DNA from: a virus | Strand: one strand, 5' to 3' | IMG/VR virus record: IMGVR_UViG_3300023184_000011 | Location: 1 to 33,377 of that record | Length of the DNA stretch: 33,377 nt | Part shown: in pieces, positions 7,811 through 16,298 of the stretch | Numbering within the stretch: the stretch's first letter is position 1 | How the letters are laid out: each line of letters begins with the position of its first letter | Position numbers and translations under genes: made by a program | The notes under the pieces: model-generated | What the model was told of the DNA's origin: nothing | Seen by the model: the letters and a program-made list of their open reading frames with translations, nothing else | Databases searched by the model: none

Positions 7811-9112
7811 ATGAAACAACAAGAGAAATTTGCAATTGTAAATGTAAATAATAATCAACTTCCGTTCATAACAGAAGATATAAAAACAAGATACACATGG
7901 GTGCCATTCGGTGTTTATGGACATGATGATTTCTTTGATGCAGTAATTACTACTGTCAATGTATCTACTACAAACTCTGCATGTGTTGAGGGAATTGCTG
8001 ATTTGATTTATGGTAAAGGATTATATTCTAAAAGTGAAACATTTAACAAAACACTTCAGAAATTAATTCCACAAGAAGATATTAAAAGAGTTGCATTTGA
8101 TTTGAAACTATTCGGTAATGCTGCATTCCAAGTTTATTGGGATGATACACATACAAAGATAGTAAAGATGTATCACGTTCCTGTTCAATATTTAAGAGCA
8201 GAGAAGTTGTTATCACATCCTAAAATTCAGAACTATTACTATTGCACTGATTGGAATGACCAAAAGAAAATAAAAGAGAAAAAGAAAATCCCAGCGTTTG
8301 AAACATCAAATGAGAAAATGGAAATTCTTTATATTAAAAATTATACACCAGGTTTATACTATTATAGTTTACCTGATTGGGTATCTGCAATGCAGTTTTG
8401 TATTTCAGAGGGAGAGATATCTAATTTGCATTTGAATAACATTACAAACGGTTTCTTGCCAGCAGTAATGATAAACTTCAATAATGGAGTTCCTGCCCCT
8501 GAAGAGAGAGAAACCATTGAAGATTTAGTTCAAGCAAAATTCACAGGAACAGATAATGCAGGTAGATTTATGTTATCATTTAACGATGACCCATCTACTA
8601 AGCCTACAATTGATACTATTGATATTCCTAATCTGCATGAGAAATATGATTATGTTGCAGATTATACACAAGATAGAATATTAGTTGCACATAGAATTAC
8701 ATCACCTTTATTATTTGGTATTAGAACAAAGAACAATGGTTTTAGTTCTCAAAGTGAAGAAATGATGACTGCATTTAGTATCTTACAAACAATGACAATC
8801 ACTCCATTCCAAAACTTAATCTTAAACTCATTAGATTATGCATTGAGTAATGGTGGATACGATAGTATGGAATTATATTTTGAACAATTGACACCATTAG
8901 TATTATTATCACAACAAGCAGAAGATACAGGTAAATCAGTTGCACAGGTTGAAGATGAAACTAATAAATCATTGGAAAATCCTGCAACACAAGAAAACCC
9001 AGGTGACCAATCAGATGATAGTGCAGAATTAGAAAGTGAAATGTTGCCTGAAGCAAAGTATAATATGAGTTCACCATTCTTCAAAAGAGATTACGAAATA
9101 TTAAATAAATAA
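7811..9112 (+). CDS. Portal protein
   Basis: This 433-residue protein forms the dodecameric ring through which DNA enters and leaves the head. The family pattern is clear: VNVSTTNSACVEGIADLIYGKGL (about 49-71; the clip region lies later), FDLKLFGNAAFQVYWD, a conserved ISEGEISNLHLNNITNGFLP block (about 198-217) and RITSPLLFGIRTKNNGFSSQ near 296-315. The C-terminal 60 residues are acidic and low in complexity. The portal lies after the capsid and tube genes instead of between terminase and capsid, which is an unusual order. The next gene is a head-tail connector, so portal and connector are co-transcribed. Confidence 0.87.
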   Translation: MKQQEKFAIVNVNNNQLPFITEDIKTRYTWVPFGVYGHDDFFDAVITTVNVSTTNSACVEGIADLIYGKGLYSKSETFNKTLQKLIPQEDIKRVAFDLKLFGNAAFQVYWDDTHTKIVKMYHVPVQYLRAEKLLSHPKIQNYYYCTDWNDQKKIKEKKKIPAFETSNEKMEILYIKNYTPGLYYYSLPDWVSAMQFCISEGEISNLHLNNITNGFLPAVMINFNNGVPAPEERETIEDLVQAKFTGTDNAGRFMLSFNDDPSTKPTIDTIDIPNLHEKYDYVADYTQDRILVAHRITSPLLFGIRTKNNGFSSQSEEMMTAFSILQTMTITPFQNLILNSLDYALSNGGYDSMELYFEQLTPLVLLSQQAEDTGKSVAQVEDETNKSLENPATQENPGDQSDDSAELESEMLPEAKYNMSSPFFKRDYEILNK

Positions 9113-9117
9113 AATAT

Positions 9118-9636
9118 ATGGGATACGCATTATTCATAAACAGAAACGATATAATTAAAAACACTCCGTTGCAAGGTGCAATTGATGCAGATGCTTTATT
9201 GCCATTTGTAAGAACTGCACAGGACAAATACTTAAAGAATTTGTTAGGCACGGTTTTGTTTGAATATCTACAAGCACAAATCGTTGCAAACAATGTAGAT
9301 AATTTGAATACATACTACCAAGCACTTTTAGATGATTATGTAAAGAATGCATTGATTTGGTATTCTGCAGTTGAGTATATTCCATTCTCTTCTGTTCAAT
9401 TCAAATCAAATGGTGCAGTTAAACAACAAAGTGAACAAGGTATAGCACCACAAAAGAGTGAGATTGATTATCTTTTGAATAAGGCATTGAACAATGCTGA
9501 TTATTATGCATTAAGATTACAAAACTATTTAATTGCATATTCTCAATTTATACCTCAATACTTACAATCAGTTGGTAATCAAACTCAAATCTATCCTGAC
9601 CAATCTAATCAGTATTTTGGTGGCATTCAATTGTAA
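9118..9636 (+). CDS. Head-tail connector (DUF6712-like)
   Basis: This 172-residue helical protein resembles the DUF6712 family of Bacteroidota phages, which is thought to be equivalent to gp6-type connectors that sit under the portal. Recognisable parts are the N-terminal ALFINRNDIIKNTPLQG, then AQDKYLKNLLGTVLFEYLQA and YVKNALIWYSAVEYIPF. A start at 9118 is supported by a 5-base gap after the portal stop and an A-rich leader (AAATAAAATAT). The position directly downstream of the portal agrees with a neck role. Confidence 0.8.
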   Translation: MGYALFINRNDIIKNTPLQGAIDADALLPFVRTAQDKYLKNLLGTVLFEYLQAQIVANNVDNLNTYYQALLDDYVKNALIWYSAVEYIPFSSVQFKSNGAVKQQSEQGIAPQKSEIDYLLNKALNNADYYALRLQNYLIAYSQFIPQYLQSVGNQTQIYPDQSNQYFGGIQL

Positions 9637-9639
9637 AAT

Positions 9640-10164
9640 ATGGGAACACCTCTTATTACAAATACAAATGTAAACTATACCAACTATTACAATTTGGTAA
9701 ACTTCTTTGCAGATTATATGTCTCAGCATCCATCTGTTGCTCAAGTAAGTAATGAAGATATTGAAGAGTTTGATGAGAGAGAATTTCCAAATTACCCTGT
9801 TGCAAATATAACAATACCAGGGACTAGATTTACTGAAAACGAAACTCTTTGGGATGTTCAAATCTTAATTGCTGACAAGTATAAAAATAAAAATGATGAA
9901 AGTAATCCTAGAACGAATGAACAAACTATTCCATTCTATCAAGAGGAAGATAAGATGGACATATGGGCTAATCTTTTAGCAATCGTAAATGATTTTACTG
10001 CATTTGTTCAAAGAGGTGTGACAGGATTTGAAATAAATACAGATATTAGATGTATACAATTCCACGAAAGATTTGACTCTGGGTTAGCAGGATGGGTTGT
10101 GACATTTACATTATCTACACACAATAACAGAAATAGATGTTTATTTGACCTATACCCAAACTAA
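9640..10164 (+). CDS. Neck or tail-terminator-like protein, paralogue A
   Basis: This 174-residue protein has a conserved core: NYYNLVNFFADYMSQHPSV, EREFPNYPVANITI, IADKYKNKNDESNP, MDIWANLLAIVNDF and ERFDSGLAGWVVTFTLST. This matches a protein placed between connector and tail genes in Bacteroidota siphophages and likely ends the tail tube or joins it to the neck. The next gene is a tandem copy with the same blocks in the same order. This copy stops after NRCLFDLYPN. The exact role is inferred from position. Confidence 0.72.
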   Translation: MGTPLITNTNVNYTNYYNLVNFFADYMSQHPSVAQVSNEDIEEFDEREFPNYPVANITIPGTRFTENETLWDVQILIADKYKNKNDESNPRTNEQTIPFYQEEDKMDIWANLLAIVNDFTAFVQRGVTGFEINTDIRCIQFHERFDSGLAGWVVTFTLSTHNNRNRCLFDLYPN

Positions 10165-10165
10165 T

Positions 10166-11029
10166 ATGAGTAATATAATACACAATACAGGCACTAACTA
10201 TACACTTTACTACAATGTGGTAAACTATTGGAAAACCATTATGAATAATCATCCTGGTGTTGGTGCAGCAACTATGGGTGACCTTTGGGATTTTGGTGAA
10301 AGACAATTTCCTCAATACCCTATTGCAAACATTCAAATATTAGAAACTGATTTTGGTATTTCTGTATCAAACTTCAGATGCCAGTTAATGGTTGCGGATA
10401 AAGTTAAAAATAAAAATAACGAAAGTAATCCTACTGACAATACACAAACCATACCTTACTACCAAGTTGATGATAAAGTAGATGTATACGCAAATACACT
10501 TGCAATCATTAACGATTTAACTTCATATACACAAAGAGGAGTTCAGGGGTTTGAAATTAACGATGATATCATTTGCACACCATTCGCCGATAGGCTAGAT
10601 AATGGGGTTGCAGGTTGGACTGCAGAGTTCACACTTACAACACACAATGATAAAAATCGTTGTCTTTTTTTTTTGATTAACCCGTCTGGGAGTGGATATG
10701 TAATTCAAGATTGTATCACCGGTGACCAATATACTGCCGTTCTAAATGGAAGTGGAAGTATTGGACAAGTATTCTCTGCACCTTGGGTTTATCCAAATGC
10801 TAGAAACATCACTACTTCTTACGGAGTAAATTGTTATACTATTATCGGAACATTTGATGACTCAGATGAATTTGATTTGGTTAACTTACCAATATTAGAT
10901 ATACCGATGCCTAATTTCGGAGATTGTCCTAACTGCTTAAAATGGATTGCACCTCAGGTATGGGGAACAACATTTATGAGTTGGGATACACCACCTGATA
11001 CGGCATATAAAACTTGGGCAAAAGCTTAA
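10166..11029 (+). CDS. Neck or tail-terminator-like protein, paralogue B with C-terminal extension
   Basis: This is a 287-residue copy of the preceding gene; the start at 10166 follows its stop by one base. Residues 1-170 align with paralogue A (YYNVVNYWKTIMNNHPGV, VADKVKNKNNESNP, AGWTAEFTLTTHN). At the point where paralogue A ends, a run of ten T (10665-10674) encodes LFF. After it this copy continues for about 115 residues (SGSGYVIQDCITGDQYTAVL, then NCYTIIGTFDDSDEFD and PNFGDCPNCLKW). A -1 slip on the run would give FFD and a stop, making a product the length of paralogue A. The extension may decorate the tail. Its function is unknown. Confidence 0.7.
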   Translation: MSNIIHNTGTNYTLYYNVVNYWKTIMNNHPGVGAATMGDLWDFGERQFPQYPIANIQILETDFGISVSNFRCQLMVADKVKNKNNESNPTDNTQTIPYYQVDDKVDVYANTLAIINDLTSYTQRGVQGFEINDDIICTPFADRLDNGVAGWTAEFTLTTHNDKNRCLFFLINPSGSGYVIQDCITGDQYTAVLNGSGSIGQVFSAPWVYPNARNITTSYGVNCYTIIGTFDDSDEFDLVNLPILDIPMPNFGDCPNCLKWIAPQVWGTTFMSWDTPPDTAYKTWAKA

Positions 11030-11041
11030 AATAAAATATAA

Positions 11042-12943
11042 ATGGGAAGTTTAAGTAATTTATACATATCACAGAGTTATACCTCTCTTGCACATTTAGG
11101 AACTGATAATGCATTAGTTCCAGGTCAAATGACAATATTGCAAGATGGTATTGGACAATCATTAAACATTTCGTTTGATGGAACTAATATAAGTTCTTCA
11201 GGAAATATATACGCAGCAAACCTACAAAATTTAACATCAACTTCTTCGTTCAATGCATATACTGCATCTACGAATATAAGATTAAATAATTTAGAGTCTA
11301 CCTCTGCAAGTGTAAACATTTCTATAACTAATTTGAATGCATCATCTGCATCTCAACAAGTTAGTATTAATGCGTTGAATGTATTTACTGCATCTCAATC
11401 TACCGCAAGTATTGTAAATTCAATTACACAATTAAATAGTTTCACATCTTCTGCAAATGTTAGATTAAATAATTTAGAGTCTACATCAGCAAGTGTAAAT
11501 ATTTCAATCGCTAATTTGAATACAACTACTGCAAGTTTGAATACTTCTGTATCTGAATTGAATAGTTGGTCTGCATCTGCAAAGGTATCTATTAGTGCAT
11601 TAAATACTTATACTGCTTCTCAATCTACTGCAAGTATTGTGACTTCAATTTCTAATTTGAACTCATTTACGGCAAGCCAGATAACGCAGAATGCTACTTT
11701 AGGACAGGTGACATCATCTATTCTATCGTTTACCGCATCAACTAATGTATCTCTTGCAAATATAAATACTGCAACCCAATCATTACAAAGTTTTACTCAA
11801 AGTGCAAACATTAGATTAAACAATTTAGAAAGCACAACTGCTAGTTTGAATGTATCTATTGCAAACATAAACAATGCAACACAATCTTTGCAAGGACAAC
11901 TTACAACGATAGGTTTACAATCAGGTAGTTGGATTACAGAAAGTGAAACAGGTAGTTTTTTAATTACCGCATCTGCTGTTAATAATATTTTAACTTTTAC
12001 TAAAGGTAATAATACACAATTTAATCTTACAGTCGGAACAGATATAAATACAGGTTCTTATTTAACAACTGCATCTTTTAACGCATATACTTCTTCAAAT
12101 AATCAAAGAGTATCTTCATTAGAAAGTAATTCAGCAAGTGTAAATATTTCCATAGCTGCATTAAATGTATTCACTGCATCTCAATCAACTGCAAGTATTG
12201 TAAATTCTATAAATGAATTAAATACATTCAGTGCAAGTGCTAAAATATCAATAAGTAATCTAAATACTGCAACTGCAAGTTTATTTACTTCTACAAGTTT
12301 ATCTTTAATAACTGCATCTTTCAATACATCAAGTAGAAATCTTACATTTACTAAAGGAGATAATTCTACATTTAGTTTGAATATTCCTGATATTACAGGT
12401 AGTGCATCAACCGATACTGGTAGTTTATTATTGAATGCACAAGCAAATGGTGTAAACACAATACAATTTACAAGAGGTGATTATTCAAACTTTAATGTTG
12501 TATTGACAGTAAGTTCATCAGCAGCTGCACCACAAAATACTTATACTGCAATCTATTCAGGCTCTACATGGAATGTGACACATAACTTAAACACATCTAC
12601 ACCATTAGTATTTGCATATGAGAGTGGTTCACAATATACTTTACCAGCTACATTGGATGTAATAAATCCAAATCAAATTACTTTAACTTGGAGTAGAGTT
12701 GTAAATGGTAGTTTAATTGTAGTAAATGGTGGAGGTGGCACATCAACTTATTATGGTGATGTAAACAATGCAACTACTGCATCATTCACACATAATTTAG
12801 ATACATTATATCCTTTGGTTCAATTTTATGAGTCAGGAAGTAATGCACAAGCAATACCTGCAGGTATAGTAAGCACTAATGTAAACACAACTACATTATA
12901 TTTTAGTAATCCTGTAAGTGGTAAAGTGGTAATTAAAAAATAG
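11042..12943 (+). CDS. Tail fibre-like protein 2
   Basis: This 633-residue protein is made mostly of repeats of about 14 residues such as SISNLNTATASLFTS and VRLNNLESTSASVNI (residues 70-420). They are predicted to form an extended trimeric shaft. The C-terminal third has two related tip modules: WNVTHNLNTSTPLVFAYESG and, about 70 residues later, ASFTHNLDTLYPLVQFYESG. The last residues are SGKVVIKK. Nucleotide segments of the shaft recur almost exactly within the gene and in fibre 3, so recombination between them is possible. The N-terminus (MGSLSNLYISQSYTSLAHLG) is probably the attachment part. Confidence 0.82.
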   Translation: MGSLSNLYISQSYTSLAHLGTDNALVPGQMTILQDGIGQSLNISFDGTNISSSGNIYAANLQNLTSTSSFNAYTASTNIRLNNLESTSASVNISITNLNASSASQQVSINALNVFTASQSTASIVNSITQLNSFTSSANVRLNNLESTSASVNISIANLNTTTASLNTSVSELNSWSASAKVSISALNTYTASQSTASIVTSISNLNSFTASQITQNATLGQVTSSILSFTASTNVSLANINTATQSLQSFTQSANIRLNNLESTTASLNVSIANINNATQSLQGQLTTIGLQSGSWITESETGSFLITASAVNNILTFTKGNNTQFNLTVGTDINTGSYLTTASFNAYTSSNNQRVSSLESNSASVNISIAALNVFTASQSTASIVNSINELNTFSASAKISISNLNTATASLFTSTSLSLITASFNTSSRNLTFTKGDNSTFSLNIPDITGSASTDTGSLLLNAQANGVNTIQFTRGDYSNFNVVLTVSSSAAAPQNTYTAIYSGSTWNVTHNLNTSTPLVFAYESGSQYTLPATLDVINPNQITLTWSRVVNGSLIVVNGGGGTSTYYGDVNNATTASFTHNLDTLYPLVQFYESGSNAQAIPAGIVSTNVNTTTLYFSNPVSGKVVIKK

Positions 12944-12959
12944 AAATAGTTTGTTATTA
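12931..12959 (+). promoter_or_regulatory. Putative phage late promoter (site 4 of 7)
   Basis: AATTAAAA at 12931-12938, 14 bases, GTTATTA at 12953-12959, then ATAAAC. The upstream box overlaps the end of fibre 2. The bases from TTTGTTATTAAA onward are nearly identical to site 2. The fibre 3 ATG is at 12979. Confidence 0.55.
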
Positions 12960-12978
12960 AAAATATAAACGAAAGAAT

Positions 12979-15048
12979 ATGAATATACATGGAATACAAT
13001 CAGTTGGAACTTTAACACAAGAAGCAGGTGGATTTGCTACTTTAACCGGCTCATTCACAGGCTCATTCAAAGGTGATGGTTCACAACTAACAGGATTGCC
13101 ATCTCAATCATTTGATACATCATCATTGTTATCAACTGCATCATTTAATGCTTATACACAATCTACTAATGTAAGATTAAATAATTTAGAAAGCACAACC
13201 GCTTCGTTAAATACTTCTGTTAGTAATTTGAATATTGCAACTTCATCATTAAATCAATTTAGTGCAAGTGCAAATCAAAGATTGACTGCAATTGAAAGTG
13301 TTAGTGGTAGTTGGATTACAGAAGCTGAAACTGCATCATTTGCATATATCAACAAAGATAATAACTGGTCTGCAAATCAGACATTCACAAATATTACAGC
13401 AGTATCTGCATCATTTACTTATGTTCAGACTGTTTATGAAACTTCTTCAGTAATTTACTCTAGTGGTTCAAACCAATTAGGAGATGAATTGACAGATGTG
13501 CAAACCTTAAGTGGTAGTGTATTTATTGTAGGTAGTGGTAGTATTAATGGTAATAGAATATTAACTACTGCTGATACTGCATCTTTAACTGCATTAAGTG
13601 CATCATACGCATTAACATCATCTATTACGAGAAATGTTGTAGTAATTGCAAGAAATAATAACGCATCTACATTAGCAGCAGGAACTGTGGTTCACATTAC
13701 TTCTGCAGTAGGTGATAACCCAGTATTTACAACTGCATCTTACAATGATGAAGCTCTTTCTTCAAACACATTTGGTTTGTTAAGAAATTCTTCTCCATCA
13801 GGAGCAGATGTTGAAGTTGTTGTTAATGGTGTTGTGACAGGAGTGAATACAGACCCTGCTTTAGGATATACTGCAGGTGATATACTTTACTTATCATCTT
13901 CTGGTCAATTTACAAAAGTTCAACCACAAGCACCTAATCAAATTGTGACATTAGGACAGGTATTAAGAGCACAACAAAATAATGGTTCAATCTATGTTAG
14001 CATTAATAATGGTTGGGAATTAAACGAATTACATAATGTTCAAATCAATACTGCAAGTTTAGCAACTGGTGATTTTATAGTATACGAAAGTGCATCTTAT
14101 GGATTGTGGGTAAATAAATCAGCAACAGGTGCAGGTTTAACAACTACATCTTCATTTAATGCATATACTTCATCTACTAATACTAGATTGAATAATTTAG
14201 AAACAACTTCAGCAAGTGTTAACACATCTATAAGCAATATAAATACATTTACTGCAAGTGTAGCAACATCTATTTCTAATTTGAATATTGCAACTGCATC
14301 ATTAAATACTTTTAGTGCAAGTGCATTGACATCAATTTCAAATATTAATACATTTACAGCATCTGCAAATACTTCTATTTCTAATTTGAATACTGCAACT
14401 GCATCAATCAATACTTCAATAACTAACTTAAATGCATCTTCTGCATCTCAACAAGTTAGTATTGATAATATTAATTTAGCAACTGGAAGTTTATTTACAT
14501 CAGCAAGTAGAGCAATTGTGACTGCATCTGTGAATTTGAATACAATTACATTTACAAAAGGTGATACAACTACATTCGCATTGACAGTTAATACTGGTAG
14601 TGGTGGAAGTGGTGCAGGATTTCCTTATACAGGAGATGCAGTTATCACAGGTAGTTTATTAGTATCAGGTAGCACAATTCCTGATGTTAGAGTAATTGGA
14701 AATATTGCATTAACTGGAAGTATATACGGACAACCTGTTGCATTATCAGTTGTAGCAAACACTGCATCAATTGATATGAGAACTGGTAATAGTTTTACAT
14801 TGACATTACCTTCATCATCTGTGACACACATCATTCCTACTAACATTATAGCAGGTCAAACTCTAAACTTATTGATTAGACAACAAATAGGCCCTGCAAC
14901 AGGTAGTATTACTTTTGCACCTGCAGTTTTATTCCCATCTGGATTAGACATGCAAGCAACTGCAACAGGTAGTGCAATTGATTTAGTATCTATGATTTCA
15001 TTTGATACTACAAACTTAATGGCAGCAAATGTTAAAAACTTAAAATAA
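12979..15048 (+). CDS. Tail fibre-like protein 3
   Basis: This 689-residue fibre has two shaft regions of 14-residue repeats (about 45-105 and 390-510; units such as SISNINTFTASVAT). A globular insert at about 210-370 (VVVIARNNNASTLAAGTVVH, DILYLSSSGQFTKVQPQA) resembles the capsid-decoration/fibre-spike insert seen in other phages. The C-terminal domain (SVTHIIPTNIIAGQTLNLLI to NVKNLK) is paralogous to the tip of fibre 1. Early residues FATLTGSFTGSFKGDGSQLTG match a common fibre N-terminal module. The lectin-like gene follows with one base between, which suggests a fibre-plus-tip pair. Confidence 0.82.
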   Translation: MNIHGIQSVGTLTQEAGGFATLTGSFTGSFKGDGSQLTGLPSQSFDTSSLLSTASFNAYTQSTNVRLNNLESTTASLNTSVSNLNIATSSLNQFSASANQRLTAIESVSGSWITEAETASFAYINKDNNWSANQTFTNITAVSASFTYVQTVYETSSVIYSSGSNQLGDELTDVQTLSGSVFIVGSGSINGNRILTTADTASLTALSASYALTSSITRNVVVIARNNNASTLAAGTVVHITSAVGDNPVFTTASYNDEALSSNTFGLLRNSSPSGADVEVVVNGVVTGVNTDPALGYTAGDILYLSSSGQFTKVQPQAPNQIVTLGQVLRAQQNNGSIYVSINNGWELNELHNVQINTASLATGDFIVYESASYGLWVNKSATGAGLTTTSSFNAYTSSTNTRLNNLETTSASVNTSISNINTFTASVATSISNLNIATASLNTFSASALTSISNINTFTASANTSISNLNTATASINTSITNLNASSASQQVSIDNINLATGSLFTSASRAIVTASVNLNTITFTKGDTTTFALTVNTGSGGSGAGFPYTGDAVITGSLLVSGSTIPDVRVIGNIALTGSIYGQPVALSVVANTASIDMRTGNSFTLTLPSSSVTHIIPTNIIAGQTLNLLIRQQIGPATGSITFAPAVLFPSGLDMQATATGSAIDLVSMISFDTTNLMAANVKNLK
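14150..14510 (+). repeat. Degenerate tandem repeat in fibre 3 shaft
   Basis: About eight units of roughly 42 bases, each encoding S-I-S-N-(I/L)-N-T-x-T-A-S-x-x-T. Related units occur at 13140-13290, 11230-11900, 12060-12300 and 2370-2870. In-frame repeats of this kind can change shaft length by recombination. Confidence 0.8.
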
Positions 15049-15049
15049 T

Positions 15050-15820
15050 ATGTTGACAGCAACAGCAGTAGCACAAGGTAATGTAGTGACCGAAGGATTA
15101 AATGTTTGGTTTGATTTTGGAAACACAGAGTGTTTTAATCCAACATTATTTACAGGTAGTATTACGGCAGGAACTCTTTTTAATAATTTAGCACCTGGCT
15201 TTTCTGCAGTATCAGGAACAATTAATGGTGCAGTAAACTGGTCAACTGCATTTGGTGGATGTATGAATACAACAAATGCAAATACATCTACTTTACAATA
15301 TACAGGAGGATTGAGTGCATCATTTACTATACAAACAATTGTGACACCAGGAACTGATGCAAACCCCGATTTGAACTGGGTTTCTGATAAAGGTGGTTGG
15401 CCAACGGCAAGATTTGCAAATGGATTGATATGGGCACAAGCAAATGGTGGTGTTCAAAGTGGAAACTATTTAGTTCCAGTTTTATATGCAGGTGCTTCAG
15501 CTGCAACGATAAATGCATTAATACAACCTATATCAGGTAATGATATTTATACAAGATTTCCATCTGTTTATACTATTTCAACTAATGGAAGTAATCAACA
15601 CATTACTTATACAAATAATATATTCAAAGCAACTGATACCACTACTAGAACAAGAGGTAATTCATCTATTGGAACAATATCTTTGAATTTTGATAATGCT
15701 GTTGGTGATAGACATGGCATAGGTAGATTATGTGCATATCTGCAATATAATAGACAATTATCGGATGCAGAAGTATATCAGAATGTCCAATATTATTTGA
15801 ATAGATTTGGAACACGATAA
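15050..15820 (+). CDS. LamG/concanavalin A-like lectin domain tip protein
   Basis: This 256-residue protein has the outline of a LamG-like jelly roll. It opens with GLNVWFDFGNTECFNP, has an inner strand SFTIQTIVTPG and ends with RLCAYLQYNRQLSDAEVYQN, where the N-R-x-L-S-D-A-E-V motif is the characteristic last helix and strand of this fold. Such domains bind carbohydrates at phage fibre tips. The gene follows fibre 3 and its stop overlaps the ATG of the next gene by one base. I infer binding to host surface glycans. The cysteines (four visible) are not obviously paired. Confidence 0.72.
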   Translation: MLTATAVAQGNVVTEGLNVWFDFGNTECFNPTLFTGSITAGTLFNNLAPGFSAVSGTINGAVNWSTAFGGCMNTTNANTSTLQYTGGLSASFTIQTIVTPGTDANPDLNWVSDKGGWPTARFANGLIWAQANGGVQSGNYLVPVLYAGASAATINALIQPISGNDIYTRFPSVYTISTNGSNQHITYTNNIFKATDTTTRTRGNSSIGTISLNFDNAVGDRHGIGRLCAYLQYNRQLSDAEVYQNVQYYLNRFGTR

Positions 15821-16248
15821 TGGCAAGTTATAAAGACATAGTTAGAAAAACAAAATCACTAGCTGATGTAATCAGTAGAGGTGTTGCAAATAAAGCACCT
15901 ATTAAAACTGGTAATCTTAGAGCACAATTAAGAAAGGCAAATACTATTAATACCATGTTAGATACAAGAGGTATGAATAGTAAAGAACTTGGTAATGAGA
16001 GTATAACTATTTCAATTGATTATGCTCCAACAGGTGCAACATATGGTAAGTTTTGGAATGACCCGACAGTAAGTAAGACTGTTAGAAAAGGTAAAACAAA
16101 GAATGTTCCAAAATCAATTAACTTTGTAGACAAGGCATTAAATGATGCAAAAGTAGAGGCAGCAATAGATGAATTAATTGATATGCTTTCTGATAATATA
16201 GTTGCAATGATAGAAGAAAAGCTTAATAAAGTTGAGTCGGAATATTAG
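15820..16248 (+). CDS. Neck/tail completion protein (HK97 gp10-like)
   Basis: This 142-residue basic protein resembles the HK97 gp10 type: an N-terminal helix, then APIKTGNLRAQLRKAN (residues 27-42), a beta block ISIDYAPTGATYGKFWNDP and a C-terminal helix (IDELIDMLSDNIVAMIEEKL). The A-P-(I/V)-x-T-G-N-L-R pattern is the family signature. These proteins sit at the head-tail junction. It begins on the last base of the lectin gene stop. Confidence 0.72.
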   Translation: MASYKDIVRKTKSLADVISRGVANKAPIKTGNLRAQLRKANTINTMLDTRGMNSKELGNESITISIDYAPTGATYGKFWNDPTVSKTVRKGKTKNVPKSINFVDKALNDAKVEAAIDELIDMLSDNIVAMIEEKLNKVESEY

Positions 16249-16252
16249 TATC

Positions 16253-16281
16253 AAATACTTTTACATTTTTATTGGTTATTA
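16253..16281 (+). promoter_or_regulatory. Putative phage late promoter (site 5 of 7)
   Basis: AAATACTT at 16253-16260, 14 bases, GTTATTA at 16275-16281, then TTAAACGAA. It fills the 50-base gap before the tail-tip gene at 16299. Confidence 0.6.
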
Positions 16282-16298
16282 TATTAAACGAATTATAA

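Noticed and set aside
14097-14411. Long minus-strand open frames inside fibre and capsid genes (also at 5086-5400, 5767-6081, 12181-12459, 20214-20672, 21942-22391)
   Set aside because: They mirror repetitive or biased codons of the plus-strand genes, encode hydrophobic repeats, and have no start context or promoter.
14150-14510. CRISPR-like array of regular repeats
   Set aside because: The units are degenerate, in frame, and encode a fibre shaft; there are no unique spacers or cas genes.
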